The notes beneath the pieces were generated by a model. It worked only from the letters and a program-made list of their open reading frames with translations, was not told the DNA's origin and ran no database searches. Below, piece by piece: positions 62,305 through 64,000 of a DNA stretch of 64,000 bases. Each line of letters opens with the position of its first letter. Positions within the stretch are counted from its first letter, which is position 1. The stretch covers positions 39,180,571-39,244,570 of the forward strand of contig NC_081542.1 of the NCBI RefSeq assembly GCF_901000735.1, in the 5' to 3' direction. The DNA comes from Corylus avellana. Taxonomy: Eukaryota > Streptophyta > Magnoliopsida > Fagales > Betulaceae. The translations under genes and the position numbers were made by a program.

Positions 62305-63977
62305 AATAGAATTAATATAGCATTTATATATCATTACCCACATGCACTTTTTTTCTTCTCTCAATCTTAAAATGATATAAATATCTTAATGATTAGATAA
62401 ACAATACTTTTCAGGTGGTGGTGGATAATGGCCTGGTGCAAATCATATTGTCGAGGCCGGATGGTGATGTCTTGGGAATAAAGTACAATGGAATCAGTAA
62501 TTTACTTGCAGATCGTAATGAAAAAGATGATAGGGGGTAGGTTCATTCGCTTGCACCTAATATATATATATGGGGTAGGTTCATTCACTTGCACCTAATA
62601 TATATATATATATATAAGGTATGTTTGGTATGTAGAATGATTATTTCATTAAAAAAATAATATAAATTTTATTAAAAATGGAAGAATGTAGAATAAAATA
62701 ACATTGGTGGCACTTAGAATATAGTCATTTGCATAGCCAGTGAGGAAATGACTATTCTAAAGTTATTCTATTTTGTTTTCTTTTATTTTCAATATACGCA
62801 ATTATTATTATTTTTTTAATCTAATAGTCATTCTACGTATCTAACGTAACCTAAATTTTGCTTTTAAATTTTGTCATGTTATATATATATATATTACTTA
62901 TTATTCTTTCTTTGGCAAAATTGAACACGCGCCTCTAGTTATTGGGATGTAGTTTGGAATCAGCCGGATGGTCGTGAGGGAATTGTTGAGAGGTAATTCA
63001 ATTCTCTTCCCTAACCAATACCTGCATGAATTGAATAATACTATTTTTTACACATATTTGTTATAATACTTTTTTTACATTGACTGACATGACGTGTGTT
63101 AAGTAGTTTTCTAGAACACGCCTATTAGCATGAAATTAATTGAATAAATAAGTGAGAATAGTAACATTATACTTGCATGAAATTGTATGATCTACATAGA
63201 AAATATGTTTTTTCCAAACTAACATATGTACATGGATGTGAATTATTTGCAGAATAGCAGGAACAAACTTTAAGATTGTAACTGAGCACAAGGACCAAGT
63301 AGAGCTTTCATTTAGTAAGACATGGAATCTTTCTTCCCATGAAAAAGGAAGTGTTCCCTTAAACGTAGACAGAAGGTACGTGTGCAAATTCTTTCCTTTA
63401 TCAATTTTGGAACTAATTAACGGGTGGTAATTTTAATATAGAATTACATATTTAATTTTGTAGGTACATATTGCGGCGTGGAATTTCAGGATATTATACA
63501 TATGCAATATTTGAGCGCGTTGAAGGGTGGCCGAAGGTGGATTTGGGTCAAATTAGAGCTGTTTTCAAGCTCAAAAAGGACAAGTAAATAAAAAATTATT
63601 CATTTCATTTTAAAAATGAATATAAAATAAAGAATAATCATAATAAATATATTTGAAAATGAATGGTCAGATTTCACTACATGGCGTTATCGGATGATAA
63701 GCAAAGGATCATGCCAACACAGAAGGACCGGGAAAACAGTCAAGCCCTAGCCTACCCAGAGGCTGTTCTTTTGACCAATACAACCAATCCTAGAGTTAGA
63801 GGAGAGGTGGATGACAAATATCAGTACTCATCAGAGGTGAAAGACAACAAAGTTCATGGGTGGATTTCTCTCGACCCGCCTGTTGGATTCTGGATCATAA
63901 CACCCAGTGAAGAGTTTCGTTCAGCTGGCCCTATCAAGCAAGAACTCACCTCTCATGTGGGCCCTACTGCTCTCTGT
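60270..63977 (+). CDS. Rhamnogalacturonan endolyase, N-terminal part (gene continues off the window)
   Basis: This enzyme (polysaccharide lyase family 4) cuts the rhamnogalacturonan I backbone of pectin by beta-elimination in the cell wall. Seven exons are in the window: 60270-60379, 61959-62025, 62415-62536, 62939-62992, 63253-63375, 63464-63583 and 63671-63977, with GT-AG borders and matching phases, coding 301 residues. The N-terminus has a hydrophobic signal (LSLVGCLGVNLLVYFFLI). Family segments are VVVDNGLVQIILSRPDGDV, YWDVVWNQPDG, RRGISGYYTYAIFERVEGWP, KFHYMALSDDKQRIMP, GEVDDKYQYSSEVKDNKVHG and WISLDPPVGFWIITPSEEFR. The last donor GTAAGT is at 63978. Introns hold MITEs and microsatellites. 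The remaining fibronectin-like and CBM-like domains would follow to the right. Confidence 0.95.
60952..61187. mobile_element. Tourist/Harbinger-type MITE (family B) in lyase intron 1
   Basis: The element 60955-61184 (230 bp) has ends GAGTCTGTTTGAGATTGCGTT and, in complement, GAGCTTATTTGAGATTGCGTT. TCA lies on both sides, a variant of the usual TWA target. Internal GTTTTGATCATTTTTAGAGT matches the copy at 42218. Confidence 0.78.
62057..62300. repeat. Compound microsatellites in lyase intron 2
   Basis: A poly(T) (62057-62078), then (CT)n (62223-62240), (CA)n (62242-62266) and (TA)n (62267-62300) stand in a row. The reading frame across them is accidental. Confidence 0.95.
62533..62617 (+). repeat. 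Tandem duplication including the exon 3 splice donor
   Basis: GGGGTAGGTTCATTCGCTTG at the exon 3 donor is repeated about 39 bases later as GGGGTAGGTTCATTCACTTG, each followed by CACCTAATATATAT. The second copy is a potential alternative donor. Confidence 0.9.
62615..62854. mobile_element. Tourist/Harbinger-type MITE (family C) in lyase intron 3
   Basis: The element 62618-62851 (234 bp) has ends GGTATGTTTGGTATGTAGAATG and, in complement, GGTTACGTTAGATACGTAGAATG, flanked by TAA on both sides. Confidence 0.82.
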
Positions 63978-64000
63978 GTAAGTCCATCTATTCCATACCT

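Noticed and set aside
62143..62370. 75-codon frame with His-Thr and Tyr-Ile repeats
   Set aside because: It is a translation of compound microsatellites in an intron.

Overview
The window is nuclear DNA of a flowering plant, most likely a woody eudicot. It has spliced genes with GT-AG introns, AT-rich spacers full of microsatellites, several Ty1-copia LTR retrotransposons, many MITEs, tRNA-derived SINEs and a plant tRNA-Gly. I cannot name the species from sequence alone. One assembly gap of 56 N follows a (TA)n run at 20614-20669.

Five protein-coding loci are clear. ATG7 (+, 13457-18297, 14 coding exons, 712 aa) is the E1-like autophagy enzyme. An ARM-repeat protein (+, 26791-29796, 2 exons, 437 aa) follows. 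LCB1, the serine palmitoyltransferase subunit (-, 31190-38303, 12 coding exons, 481 aa), has a 5'UTR exon near 40.4 kb. A papain-like cysteine protease of the SAG39/SAG12 type (-, 43107-45025) is dead: it carries a frameshift, stop codons and a 793-bp transposon in an exon. The first seven exons of a rhamnogalacturonan lyase (+, 60270 onward) run off the right edge. These genes belong to unrelated pathways (autophagy, sphingolipid synthesis, cell-wall pectin turnover) and I see no functional cluster.

The rest is mostly mobile DNA. 1-1762: 5' end (LTR, primer-binding site, gag) of a minus-strand Copia element. 1763-5572: nested old remnants, including a 700-bp inverted duplication, two LTRs pointing away from each other and a LINE-like poly(A) retroposon. 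7296-12211: a Copia-type element with both LTRs and a target duplication that has gag but no pol. 45680-51861: a complete but inactivated Copia element. DNA transposons or MITEs sit in the LCB1 intron and upstream of LCB1, in the ARM-protein intron, in the rhamnogalacturonan lyase intron and in the protease pseudogene. Two copies of one SINE family, each with a target duplication, lie 33 kb apart.

I did not find a convincing new cellular system. The most interesting items are the pol-less gag element, the SINE family, the element that broke the protease gene, the foldback element just upstream of LCB1, and an orphan exon resembling the start of an IQ-domain protein.
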